Source: Anaerolineae bacterium
Lineage (GTDB): Bacteria > Chloroflexota > Anaerolineae > 4572-78 > J111
DNA: 23,815 nt
Direction: 5' to 3'
Assembly (NCBI GenBank): GCA_020433835.1
Contig: JAGRBY010000036.1
Location: 1-23,815, forward strand
In this document: positions 14,352 to 21,013 of the stretch, in pieces
How the letters are laid out: the number at the start of each line of letters is the position of its first letter
How positions within the stretch are numbered: position 1 is the stretch's first letter
Made by a program: the position numbers and the translations under genes
The notes under the pieces: model-generated
The model's database searches: none
What the model saw: the letters and a program-made list of their open reading frames with translations, nothing else
Told to the model about the DNA's origin: nothing

Positions 14352-16241
14352 ATGTTTAGCTTTCGATTAAGTTCTCAGTTAATTCGGTCTTTGGTGCGAA
14401 TTGGCCTGGCAATTATTGCCTTGACAATATTTGTATTCAACATTGTGAAGGCGGTCGATCTTCCCCCCATTAACTCAACCGCTTTTATCCAAACCAGTGG
14501 TCCCAATACCCCCATCAATATTGGTGATTTCTATACCAGTGTCCAAGGTGCAAACGAACCTCACTTTGTACGCGTGTTAGTCCCTTGTACATGGCCGAAT
14601 GACCTGCCGGTTACATTTGCCCTCTTTGACCCGGAAGTCCAAGAACCGGACCCGTCTCTCTCCAATCCACCACCGGCCGACGATGAAATCCGCGACGCAA
14701 ACAATAACACTATTCTGAACCCACCTAATCAAAACATTCAATTTGCCGATATCACCACCTATACGGTATTGGCTCTCCGCGACGATGGTTCAGTAGATGT
14801 TGTCGTTGATCCTATTTCATTTGTTCCCACAACCAGCCTGACCAGCACAACCAATGACCGCTGGGTAGAGTTAGTGACATTTGCCCCCAACACCCCCAAT
14901 TTCGGCTGTGGTACGTATGCCGTGGCCACAATAACATCTGACAATGACGACAACGCCTGGAAACTGTCCGTAAGCCACGATCCGGATTGTACGGTGAGTG
15001 TACCTAACGGTGGAAGCTGTTCCGGCATTGGACAGGTTCAATCTGATTTGTTAAACAACGGCAATGAGCTCGACAGTGCCGATCAAAAACCCGGTACCGG
15101 TGACGAGTTACTCATTAGCTTAGATCAAATTACGTATCAGCATGAAGGCAACGGTTCTACCTGCCAGCTATTCTACCACCCCGTTCACCAGGAAGATTTA
15201 CCCGAAATTACACTCCACGATTTTGACTTGGACATCGACGCCCAAGACCCCAACGTGACGGTTCGGCACATTTCACCATCCGGTGTTGTGTATAATGGCA
15301 CTCCCTCAAAAAACCAAGCGTGGAACAATGCGCCGGCTCCCCCTCCATTTCCGCCCCAACGCGGTGGCGACACCATTGCAATTACAGAGGAGGATCTCGG
15401 GATATGGGTTACTGAAATTTGTGTGCTGCGAGACAACCAATATATCTTCGAGGGACAGGAAGACGAAATCGTATTTCTAACACCACCGCCCATCCCCCGT
15501 ATGGATGTCTCTAAAGACGATGGCCGAATCATTGTCTCGCCGAGTGATGTCTTAACCTACACAATTGTCTTTACCAACATTTCTGATACAAATCCATTTC
15601 CACTACCCCCGCCGGCCAACGCCGCTCCCCCCGGAGCAGCCTTCAACGTAAAACTCCGCGACGAGATTCCTCCTTTTACAACCTACGTAAGCTGCGCTGT
15701 AAACCCGCCCTTAACCGGCAGTTGCGCCGAAGGGCCAACCGGTATTGTAAATTTCCAAATCAACGAATCAATTTCCGCCGGGGATGGGGGGAGTACATTG
15801 GTGACGGTTTTAGTTGATGCTGATGCCCCGCCCGGCTTTATTACCGATACTATTGTGTTAAGCTACACCGGTATTCTTAATGAAGAGTATCCATCGGTGT
15901 TCGATACCGATATTGACCAAATCTTACCTACCCCTACTACAACTCCAACCGACATACCTACTTCCACTCCGCAGCCAACGGCTACGCCCCATAATGATGA
16001 TGATGATGATGATGGTAGCGTTCCTCCGCCCACTTCTACACCGTTACCACCGCCGACCAACGTGCCTGTTGAAGCCGTTACGGTAGAGCCAACGCCAACA
16101 CCACTGATTCTATTTTTGCCCGAAACAGGAACCCAAACGCCTTTGTTTGAGTTGACGGCTCTTGGTCTGGTTCTGCTCGTGGGCCTGCTGGTTGCAATCA
16201 CAACCTATTGGCGGAAAATATGGCCTAAACCCGATGCGTAA
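14352..16241 (+). CDS. Cell-surface protein with DUF11-like domain and LPETG sorting signal
   Basis: 629 residues from the ATG at 14352, preceded by GAGGGGG; a TTG at 14334 would add six residues. A signal peptide with a hydrophobic core (LVRIGLAIIALTIFVFNIV) ends near VKA. Residues up to about 380 are a Pro/Asp/Asn-rich extracellular region with several paired cysteines that I do not recognise. About 385-525 reads as a DUF11/conserved-repeat beta domain (DVLTYTIVFTNISDTNPF, ending DTIVLSYTGILNEE). A Thr/Pro linker with a run of six Asp follows. The C-terminus has LPETG (589-593), a hydrophobic span (about 600-620) and a basic tail WRKIWPKPDA: the three-part signal recognised by sortase for anchoring in the cell wall. 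No sortase gene is in the window. Surface adhesion or structural role is inference. Confidence 0.82.
   Translation: MFSFRLSSQLIRSLVRIGLAIIALTIFVFNIVKAVDLPPINSTAFIQTSGPNTPINIGDFYTSVQGANEPHFVRVLVPCTWPNDLPVTFALFDPEVQEPDPSLSNPPPADDEIRDANNNTILNPPNQNIQFADITTYTVLALRDDGSVDVVVDPISFVPTTSLTSTTNDRWVELVTFAPNTPNFGCGTYAVATITSDNDDNAWKLSVSHDPDCTVSVPNGGSCSGIGQVQSDLLNNGNELDSADQKPGTGDELLISLDQITYQHEGNGSTCQLFYHPVHQEDLPEITLHDFDLDIDAQDPNVTVRHISPSGVVYNGTPSKNQAWNNAPAPPPFPPQRGGDTIAITEEDLGIWVTEICVLRDNQYIFEGQEDEIVFLTPPPIPRMDVSKDDGRIIVSPSDVLTYTIVFTNISDTNPFPLPPPANAAPPGAAFNVKLRDEIPPFTTYVSCAVNPPLTGSCAEGPTGIVNFQINESISAGDGGSTLVTVLVDADAPPGFITDTIVLSYTGILNEEYPSVFDTDIDQILPTPTTTPTDIPTSTPQPTATPHNDDDDDDGSVPPPTSTPLPPPTNVPVEAVTVEPTPTPLILFLPETGTQTPLFELTALGLVLLVGLLVAITTYWRKIWPKPDA
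15996..16013 (+). repeat. GAT x6 trinucleotide repeat inside coding region
   Basis: Six tandem GAT codons encode an Asp run in the Thr/Pro linker of the surface protein. Slippage would change linker length in whole codons. Confidence 0.9.
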
Positions 16242-16314
16242 AAGCAAGTGGGGAAACATTTCCAACAAAAACGGCCGATTTATTTCTTTGAGATTCAACA
16301 CTCCGCGTGATACT

Positions 16315-16839
16315 TCACCCGGTTTGGTTGCTGTCGTTACTTTTGCTTAGCTTCAGATAAGCCATCATAATCAAATCATCCCATACACCATCAAGGTAGC
16401 GAGCCTGTCGTTTTACGCCTTCTTGCTCGAACCCCAACTTTTCGTAGAGTGCCTTGGCCCCGTGGTTTGAGGCAAACACTTCCAGTTCGATGCGGCTCAG
16501 GCCGTTGGCAAGGGCTTTGTTTATCGTGGTCTCCAGCAAGCGATAACCAATCCCCTGCCGGCGATACTCGGCCACCACGCCCATACCCAATTCGCCGGCG
16601 TGCGTCAGCCCCGGAATAGTATAAGGTCTAATATCGCACCAGCCCACCATCTTTTTGCCATCGAGCGCCACAAAATGAAACACATCCCTTTCAATATTAT
16701 AGCGAACGACCTGCTCGATTTGCTCTAACGGTGGTGATTCCAGCAGCAGCAGATAGCGCCGCTCGCGAGCGACCTGATCGAGCGCCTGATGAAAGGCTTT
16801 GGTATGTTTGAGGGCAATGGGTTTAATGACGATTGTCAT
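16315..16839 (-). CDS. GNAT-family N-acetyltransferase
   Basis: 174 residues. The acetyl-CoA binding motif A is GMGVVAEYRRQGIG (85-98), with the RRQGIG pyrophosphate loop intact, followed by LLETTINKAL and motif B, NHGAKALYEKLGFEQEG (about 124-140), and a C-terminal YLDGVWDDLIMMAYL strand common in RimJ/RimL- and PhnO-like members. It transfers an acetyl group from acetyl-CoA to an amine; the acceptor (amino acid, peptide N-terminus or drug) cannot be told. AGGAGG lies 6 bases before the ATG. It converges on the surface-protein gene with a 73-base gap lacking an evident terminator. Confidence 0.92.
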   Translation of the reverse strand: MTIVIKPIALKHTKAFHQALDQVARERRYLLLLESPPLEQIEQVVRYNIERDVFHFVALDGKKMVGWCDIRPYTIPGLTHAGELGMGVVAEYRRQGIGYRLLETTINKALANGLSRIELEVFASNHGAKALYEKLGFEQEGVKRQARYLDGVWDDLIMMAYLKLSKSNDSNQTG

Positions 16840-17177
16840 ATCTGGCCTCCTGATTTTCTACTGCATATATGGATGATGGGGCATCTATTAACATCGGCCA
16901 CGATAGGCGAACTCAAAGCAAACATCATCGCGGCGAGATTGAAGGAATAGAGGTTTCTCAAGTATATCATATCTTAAATTACCATAAAAGGTCTCGCGGC
17001 TATCCGCATCAGCAAGATTGCTGCCGCATTGGATATGTGGCCAGGGCTTCTGTCGCGTTAAAAACCCATACAAATAACGCATTTGTAACTGAGCAGTAAC
17101 TTAAATGAAACTTGTATTTGATACACTAAGGGTGTCTCTATAATTCATTAACTCTGTAAAACAGAGGAGGTACTCAA
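16840..17177. other. Intergenic region between GNAT and phasin-like genes
   Basis: 338 bases with divergent leaders. The right end holds the promoter of the phasin-like gene. The segment 16860-17100 has short open frames in both directions without ribosome-binding sites or familiar composition; I see no gene or RNA there. Confidence 0.5.
17118..17144 (+). promoter_or_regulatory. Promoter of the phasin-like gene
   Basis: TTGATA (17118-17123) and a perfect TATAAT (17139-17144) 15 bases apart (16 if TTTGAT is taken). The start codon is 33 bases further, behind GAGGAGG (17164-17170) at 7-base spacing, an unusually strong ribosome-binding site that suggests high expression. Confidence 0.65.
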
Positions 17178-17597
17178 ATGAATGCTTTTAATCGCTATGT
17201 AGAAGTCGGCCAAGCCTGGTTCGATACCCAAGTTAAAGTTGGTCAAAGTTGGTTCGAGTCACTCAAGGCAGTTGAGTTTACTAATCTTGCCCCCATGTGG
17301 GACAAAACCATTGACGCTTACCAGGCCTCTCTCCAAAGCACGCTGGATGCAGAAGTAGCCGGAACCAAAATCTGGTTCGAAGAAGTTTATGCGGTCGAAA
17401 ACCTGCCCCAACCCGCCGTCGATGTTGTCAAACAAATGCAAGCTGCTACGGAAAAAGTGACCGAAACGCAACAAACTTTTGCCGACAACTGGGTAACCCT
17501 GCTCCGTAAAGTTGATCTTAAAGAGCTTCCCTTGGCCGGCATCGAATTAGAATTACCCAAAAAAGCAGCTCCTAAAGCAGCCAAAAAAGCAGCCTAA
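17178..17597 (+). CDS. Phasin-like amphipathic helical protein with Lys/Ala tail
   Basis: 139 residues, apparently all helical. Two tandem 11-residue units, VGQAWFDTQVK (10-20) and VGQSWFESLKA (21-31), open the protein, and a related WFEEV recurs at 66-70. Eleven-residue amphipathic repeats are known from proteins that coat lipid droplets and granules. The last 13 residues, PKKAAPKAAKKAA, form a histone-H1-like basic tail, as in some phasins (PhaF) that bind DNA as well as polyhydroxyalkanoate granules. On this pattern I suggest a granule-surface or nucleoid-linked protein, but no PHA synthase is in the window and sequence similarity to a phasin family is not something I can confirm. It has its own promoter, strong ribosome-binding site and terminator, so it is monocistronic and probably abundant. 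Confidence 0.65.
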   Translation: MNAFNRYVEVGQAWFDTQVKVGQSWFESLKAVEFTNLAPMWDKTIDAYQASLQSTLDAEVAGTKIWFEEVYAVENLPQPAVDVVKQMQAATEKVTETQQTFADNWVTLLRKVDLKELPLAGIELELPKKAAPKAAKKAA

Positions 17598-17626
17598 GCT
17601 TCATAACACGTAACACGAAAAATAAC

Positions 17627-17656
17627 ACCGTCCTCTAAGTCGAGGACGGTTTTTTA
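17627..17656 (+). terminator. Rho-independent terminator of the phasin-like gene
   Basis: Stem ACCGTCCTC (17627-17635) with its exact complement (17642-17650), 6-base loop, then TTTTTATTT. On the other strand the hairpin is followed by GTTATTTTT, so it may also end the convergent ppc transcript. Confidence 0.92.
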
Positions 17657-17705
17657 TTTATACGTAAAGCGCTTGTGACTTACATCGACGAGCTTCTTAT
17701 AATCC

Positions 17706-20447
17706 CTAACCGGTTGTGCGCAAACCACTGGCGATAGCATTAACCGTGAGCAAAAGCTGGGGTACAATCTCCTGCTTCTGAGCATCGGAGCCGCTGCGCC
17801 ACTGCTGCAACAGATTGATTTGTTGATGATGCAAAATGCGCAGCCCCTGTTGGCGCAGAGCAAGCAGTTGGTGAACGTTAGGTCGGCGTTCCGATAGAGG
17901 GCCGTCGTAGATTTTCTCGAGCATCTGTCGGGTCCGTTGATACTCGCTTTCCACCAACGCCATAATCGGCTCACGGATCGACTCATCCTCAACCAGAGCG
18001 GCATAGGTGCGCATCATATCAAGATCCGCCGTCGCGATACTGGTGGCGGCGTTGCTGATAATATAATGAAGCGGCGACCAAATAATGTTCTGCTCACATA
18101 TCAACGCGAACGTCTCCGGCTCGGCCTTAAGCAGCCACTCCAAGGCCGTCCCCACACCGTACCAACCCGATAGATAAAATCTGGACTGCCCCCAACTGAA
18201 GACCCAAGGGATGGCTCGCAAATCGGCAATGGTTTGTTGGCCAGTTCGCCGGGCCGGTCGCGAACCAATCCGACTAGCCTCGATGGCATCGATAGGCGTA
18301 GCCTGGCGAAAGAACGTTACAAATCCATCGCTGTGCAGCAGGGTTTCGTAGGCCTGTCGGCTTTTCCCAGCCAGTTGATCCATCACCGGTTCCAGAGGGT
18401 GCGACGGCTGCTCGCCATATCGATGCCGCAGCGTGGCCCCCGTTGTTCCGGCGATGAGCAGTTCCAGATTGTAAGCCGCGTTGAGTCGGTTAGCATATTT
18501 CTGGGCGATGGTTTCACCCTGTTCTGTCATACGCAAATCGCCGTCGAGCGAGGCATAGGGTAAGGCATTGATGAAGCGGTGCGTTGGCCCGGCTCCCCGG
18601 CTGATGGTTCCACCCCGACCGTGGAAGAATCGGATACGTACCCCTTGGCTGCGCCCGACTTGGGCCAGCGCCGCCTCAGCTCGATACAGATTCCACAAAC
18701 TGGCGAAAATGCCGCCATCTTTATTGCTGTCGCTGTAGCCGACCATCACCTGCTGGACCGGCTGCTCCAGACCGCTCCGCTCCTGCTGGTAAGCCAGACT
18801 GCGCTGTGTGAGAGGATGGGCCAAAAACGCCTCCAAAATTTGGGGAGCTTGTTGCAAATCGTCAATGGTTTCAAACAAAGGCACCACCGGCAGTTGGCAC
18901 ACCAACCCATTTTCGGTTTGCATCGCCAGCCCCACCTCACGAGCCAACAAATAGACCACCAACAAGTCCGACAAACTGCGGGTCATGCTAACGATAAGCG
19001 CCCCGAGACCATCCGTGCCATTGTGGTTGATATGCTCCAGCACCACCCGATAGCAGCTTAGAATCGCTTCAGCTTCGCTGCCCAGTTTTATATCGGGCCG
19101 CGTAAACGGTCGGGGCGACAGAAGCTCTTCATTCAAAAACCGAAGCCGTCGCTCTTCATCCCACTGCGGGAAATCGGCTCCGTCCAACCCGGCAGCCGTC
19201 ATCAACTGGGCCACCGCCAAATCGTGAAAGCGGCTATTTTGGCGAATATCCAGCGCCGCCATGTGAAAACCAAATGTTTGAACAATCCGAATAATAGGAT
19301 CGAGATCGACACGGGCAATACGTTGGGCTTTAACCTCAAACAAATTTTGGCGCAGCCAGGTCAGGTCGGCCAACAGTTCAGATGCAGACCGATACGTGCC
19401 GGGTGCGGGCGGCTTCTCCGTTGTGGCGACAGGTAGCTTGGCCCTGATAAGATTAACCACTTGCCGCCAGGGTTCTTCCGGATTGCGAGCCAGCGCTTGC
19501 TGCCCCTGTTCACCCAACGATTGAGCGACATCGGCAATCCAGGTGCGCAGCGATGGGGGTGGTGTCTGCAAATGCTCAGACAAACTCATGCGCACAGCCA
19601 GAGTGGTCAACTGCTGTTCAAGCAGTTGCAGCGCGGTCTGGCGAAGGTCGGCCAGCGTTTCGTGCGTAACCGATGCAGTTACCAGGGGATGACCATCGCG
19701 GTCACCGCCAACCCAATTACCAAACGAAAGATGAGGCATTTGAAAGGGTGTCTCCAACAACGTAGAGTCAAAGCCCATGGCCTGCCAAGCATATCGCAAA
19801 CGGCGATCCAGTTCGGGCAGAACCAGAGGAAAGACATTGTAGAGATAGTAAATAATATTGCGTCGCTCGGAAGCAACATCCGGCTTTTCCAAGTAGATCT
19901 CGCCGGTTCGCCACAAGCGCTCTAACTCAACCTTAACGACATCACGAATTTCTTCCTGCTCGGACGGTGTCCATATCTGGTTCTCGCGTCTAACCAGGAG
20001 CAGGTAAAGGCGGCGATGGTGCTCTAACACGGTGGCGCGTTTGGCTTCGGTCGGGTGGGCCGTTAGAACCGGTTCAACCCGAATGGTTGTTAAATTTTCG
20101 GCAATTTGGTTATCGGTCAAGCCCTGTGCTTTTAGCCGGTGCAGGTTTTGCTGCCACAAGCCGGATACCTCTGCCAAATTTCCTTCTGCCTCAATCATCC
20201 GGCGGCGCTGAACCGAAGCATTTTCCTCAACCATATTTAGCAGTTGAAAGGCAATTGAATAAGCCTGAGCCGTTCGACGCGGTTGATGAAGGGTAGCCGC
20301 CGGCTGCGTTCCGTTGCGCCACGGTAACCGCTGTGCCAGCTCCGGCTCACCCAACTCCTCAAGAACTTCTTGAAAACAGTCCATGATAAATTCTAAATCT
20401 TCGTGGATTTTTTCGAAATTTGCTTCTTGTAAACGATTGACGCTCAT
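17706..20447 (-). CDS. ppc: Phosphoenolpyruvate carboxylase
   Basis: 913 residues from the ATG at 20447, chosen because GAGGAG lies 7 bases upstream; two earlier in-frame ATGs (20462, 20468) would place that site inside the gene. The enzyme adds bicarbonate to PEP to give oxaloacetate, refilling the TCA cycle. Visible catalytic motifs: VLTAHPTEAKRATV with the essential His (about 131), GNWVGGDRDGHP (about 230-242), VMVGYSDSNKDGG (about 565-577), the glycine loop FHGRGGTISRGAGPTH (about 608-623), and the conserved C-terminus ending GLRTTG (GLRNTG in E. coli). Length matches the bacterial family (about 880-930). It is a lone gene. All key residues are present, so it should be active; allosteric behaviour cannot be read. 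Confidence 0.97.
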   Translation of the reverse strand: MSVNRLQEANFEKIHEDLEFIMDCFQEVLEELGEPELAQRLPWRNGTQPAATLHQPRRTAQAYSIAFQLLNMVEENASVQRRRMIEAEGNLAEVSGLWQQNLHRLKAQGLTDNQIAENLTTIRVEPVLTAHPTEAKRATVLEHHRRLYLLLVRRENQIWTPSEQEEIRDVVKVELERLWRTGEIYLEKPDVASERRNIIYYLYNVFPLVLPELDRRLRYAWQAMGFDSTLLETPFQMPHLSFGNWVGGDRDGHPLVTASVTHETLADLRQTALQLLEQQLTTLAVRMSLSEHLQTPPPSLRTWIADVAQSLGEQGQQALARNPEEPWRQVVNLIRAKLPVATTEKPPAPGTYRSASELLADLTWLRQNLFEVKAQRIARVDLDPIIRIVQTFGFHMAALDIRQNSRFHDLAVAQLMTAAGLDGADFPQWDEERRLRFLNEELLSPRPFTRPDIKLGSEAEAILSCYRVVLEHINHNGTDGLGALIVSMTRSLSDLLVVYLLAREVGLAMQTENGLVCQLPVVPLFETIDDLQQAPQILEAFLAHPLTQRSLAYQQERSGLEQPVQQVMVGYSDSNKDGGIFASLWNLYRAEAALAQVGRSQGVRIRFFHGRGGTISRGAGPTHRFINALPYASLDGDLRMTEQGETIAQKYANRLNAAYNLELLIAGTTGATLRHRYGEQPSHPLEPVMDQLAGKSRQAYETLLHSDGFVTFFRQATPIDAIEASRIGSRPARRTGQQTIADLRAIPWVFSWGQSRFYLSGWYGVGTALEWLLKAEPETFALICEQNIIWSPLHYIISNAATSIATADLDMMRTYAALVEDESIREPIMALVESEYQRTRQMLEKIYDGPLSERRPNVHQLLALRQQGLRILHHQQINLLQQWRSGSDAQKQEIVPQLLLTVNAIASGLRTTG

Positions 20448-20505
20448 CAAAATACTCCTCATTCCCAAGTTTTTCGATAATGTGTAATGCTTTGATATTT
20501 CCTTA

Positions 20506-20534
20506 CTTGTAGAGGACTCTGCTTAATATTGCAA
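20506..20534 (-). promoter_or_regulatory. Candidate promoter of ppc
   Basis: On the minus strand TTGCAA (20529-20534) and TACAAG (20506-20511) are 17 bases apart; each hexamer matches the consensus at four of six positions. The leader to the ATG would be about 50 bases. Confidence 0.35.
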
Positions 20535-20659
20535 ATCTCTGAAACTGTCCGCATACTATAGTTGATGGCGTTGGGTTGTCTCCCACCCTAAAGGAGGAAA
20601 CTCTCTTCTTATGAATCTCTCCGAAAAGGTGTTAGTTTTAACAGCCACAAGAAGTACAC

Positions 20660-20677
20660 TACAATAACATTATTGTA
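20660..20677. promoter_or_regulatory. Palindrome overlapping the -35 of the small-ORF promoter
   Basis: TACAATAA (20660-20667) and its exact complement TTATTGTA (20670-20677) with a 2-base centre. It overlaps the -35 hexamer TTGTAT, which suggests an operator. Confidence 0.5.
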
Positions 20678-20700
20678 TTCATCCTTCCATAAAGTATTAT
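20673..20700 (+). promoter_or_regulatory. Candidate promoter of the Cys-run small ORF
   Basis: TTGTAT (20673-20678) and TATTAT (20695-20700) are 16 bases apart. Transcription would begin near 20706, giving a leader of about 15 bases that just includes the ribosome-binding site. Confidence 0.5.
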
Positions 20701-20720
20701 ACACGAAAGGAGACACGTAC

Positions 20721-20804
20721 GTGGCAACCAAAAAATCTCTATCCCGCTTACAGGGCATCGCACAATGCTGTTGTCACGACCAACCTCCGCGTGAGGATGC
20801 GTAA
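20721..20804 (+). CDS. Small ORF with three consecutive Cys codons, possible leader peptide
   Basis: 27 codons from GTG to TAA, behind AAAGGAG (20706-20712) at 8-base spacing. The peptide starts basic (ATKKSLSRLQ) and has Cys16-Cys17-Cys18 encoded by TGC TGT TGT (20766-20774), then His-Asp. The stop codon lies inside a hairpin (20797-20822), and a terminator follows 34 bases after the stop. This order resembles the polycysteine upstream ORFs that attenuate sulfur-metabolism operons in mycobacteria, where ribosome stalling at Cys codons controls the downstream gene. No plus-strand gene follows here, so it could be an orphan attenuator, a regulatory RNA, or a small metal-binding peptide. Coding status rests on the ribosome-binding site and the surrounding signals. 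Confidence 0.5.
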   Translation: MATKKSLSRLQGIAQCCCHDQPPREDA

Positions 20805-20822
20805 AGCCGTTTGGCTTTGCAT
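20797..20822 (+). promoter_or_regulatory. Hairpin over the small-ORF stop codon
   Basis: AAAGCC (20803-20808) pairs with GGCTTT (20813-20818) around a GTTT loop, and ATGC (20797-20800) pairs with GCAT (20819-20822) with a 2-base bulge. A ribosome finishing the small ORF would cover its left arm, so folding could depend on translation. Confidence 0.55.
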
Positions 20823-20837
20823 TGCTGAAGAGACTCC

Positions 20838-20871
20838 GGCCACAGGCGCGTTTGCCTTGTGGCCTTTTTTT
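20838..20871 (+). terminator. Rho-independent terminator after the small ORF
   Basis: GGCCACAGGC (20838-20847) pairs with GCCTTGTGGCC (20854-20864) with one bulged base and a 6-base loop, followed by seven T. Strong by composition. Confidence 0.9.
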
Positions 20872-20884
20872 GTTCAAAAATAGG

Positions 20885-20923
20885 GTCACGGGATAGCTGC
20901 GGTTGCCCGTGACGTTTCTTTTT
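20885..20923 (+). terminator. Second terminator, probably bidirectional
   Basis: GTCACGGG (20885-20892) pairs exactly with CCCGTGAC (20906-20913), then GTTTCTTTTT. On the minus strand the hairpin is followed by CCTATTTTTG, so it can also end the 871-residue gene, whose stop is about 100 bases away. Confidence 0.75.
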
Positions 20924-21013
20924 CCCAAACCCAAAACAGCCACGGATCTATGTACGATGTAGTTGAAGATATAAGACCAAACGCCTGGGGATATTGTACC
21001 AGAATTTAAAGGC

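Larger units (their letters stand above)
20448..21013. other. Intergenic region between ppc and the 871-residue gene
   Basis: 566 bases. The left part is the ppc leader. The centre and right (20660-20925) hold a plus-strand unit: palindrome, promoter, small ORF, hairpin and two terminators, listed separately. From 20925 to 21013 no gene with a ribosome-binding site is visible on the plus strand. Confidence 0.7.

Noticed and set aside
16242..16314. Terminator between surface protein and GNAT
   Set aside because: Only a GGAAA/TTTCC mini-hairpin without a U-run.
16869..17099. Open frames between GNAT and the phasin-like gene
   Set aside because: No ribosome-binding site, no domain, and opposite-strand frames of similar length; likely chance.
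20611..20667. Eighteen-codon ORF upstream of the Cys-run ORF
   Set aside because: AAGGAGG is present but 13 bases from the ATG, too far for comfort, and the peptide has no distinctive feature; possible leader, not supported enough to list.
20659..20943. Minus-strand open frame of 94 codons
   Set aside because: It covers two terminators and the small-ORF unit on the other strand, has no ribosome-binding site and unusual composition.
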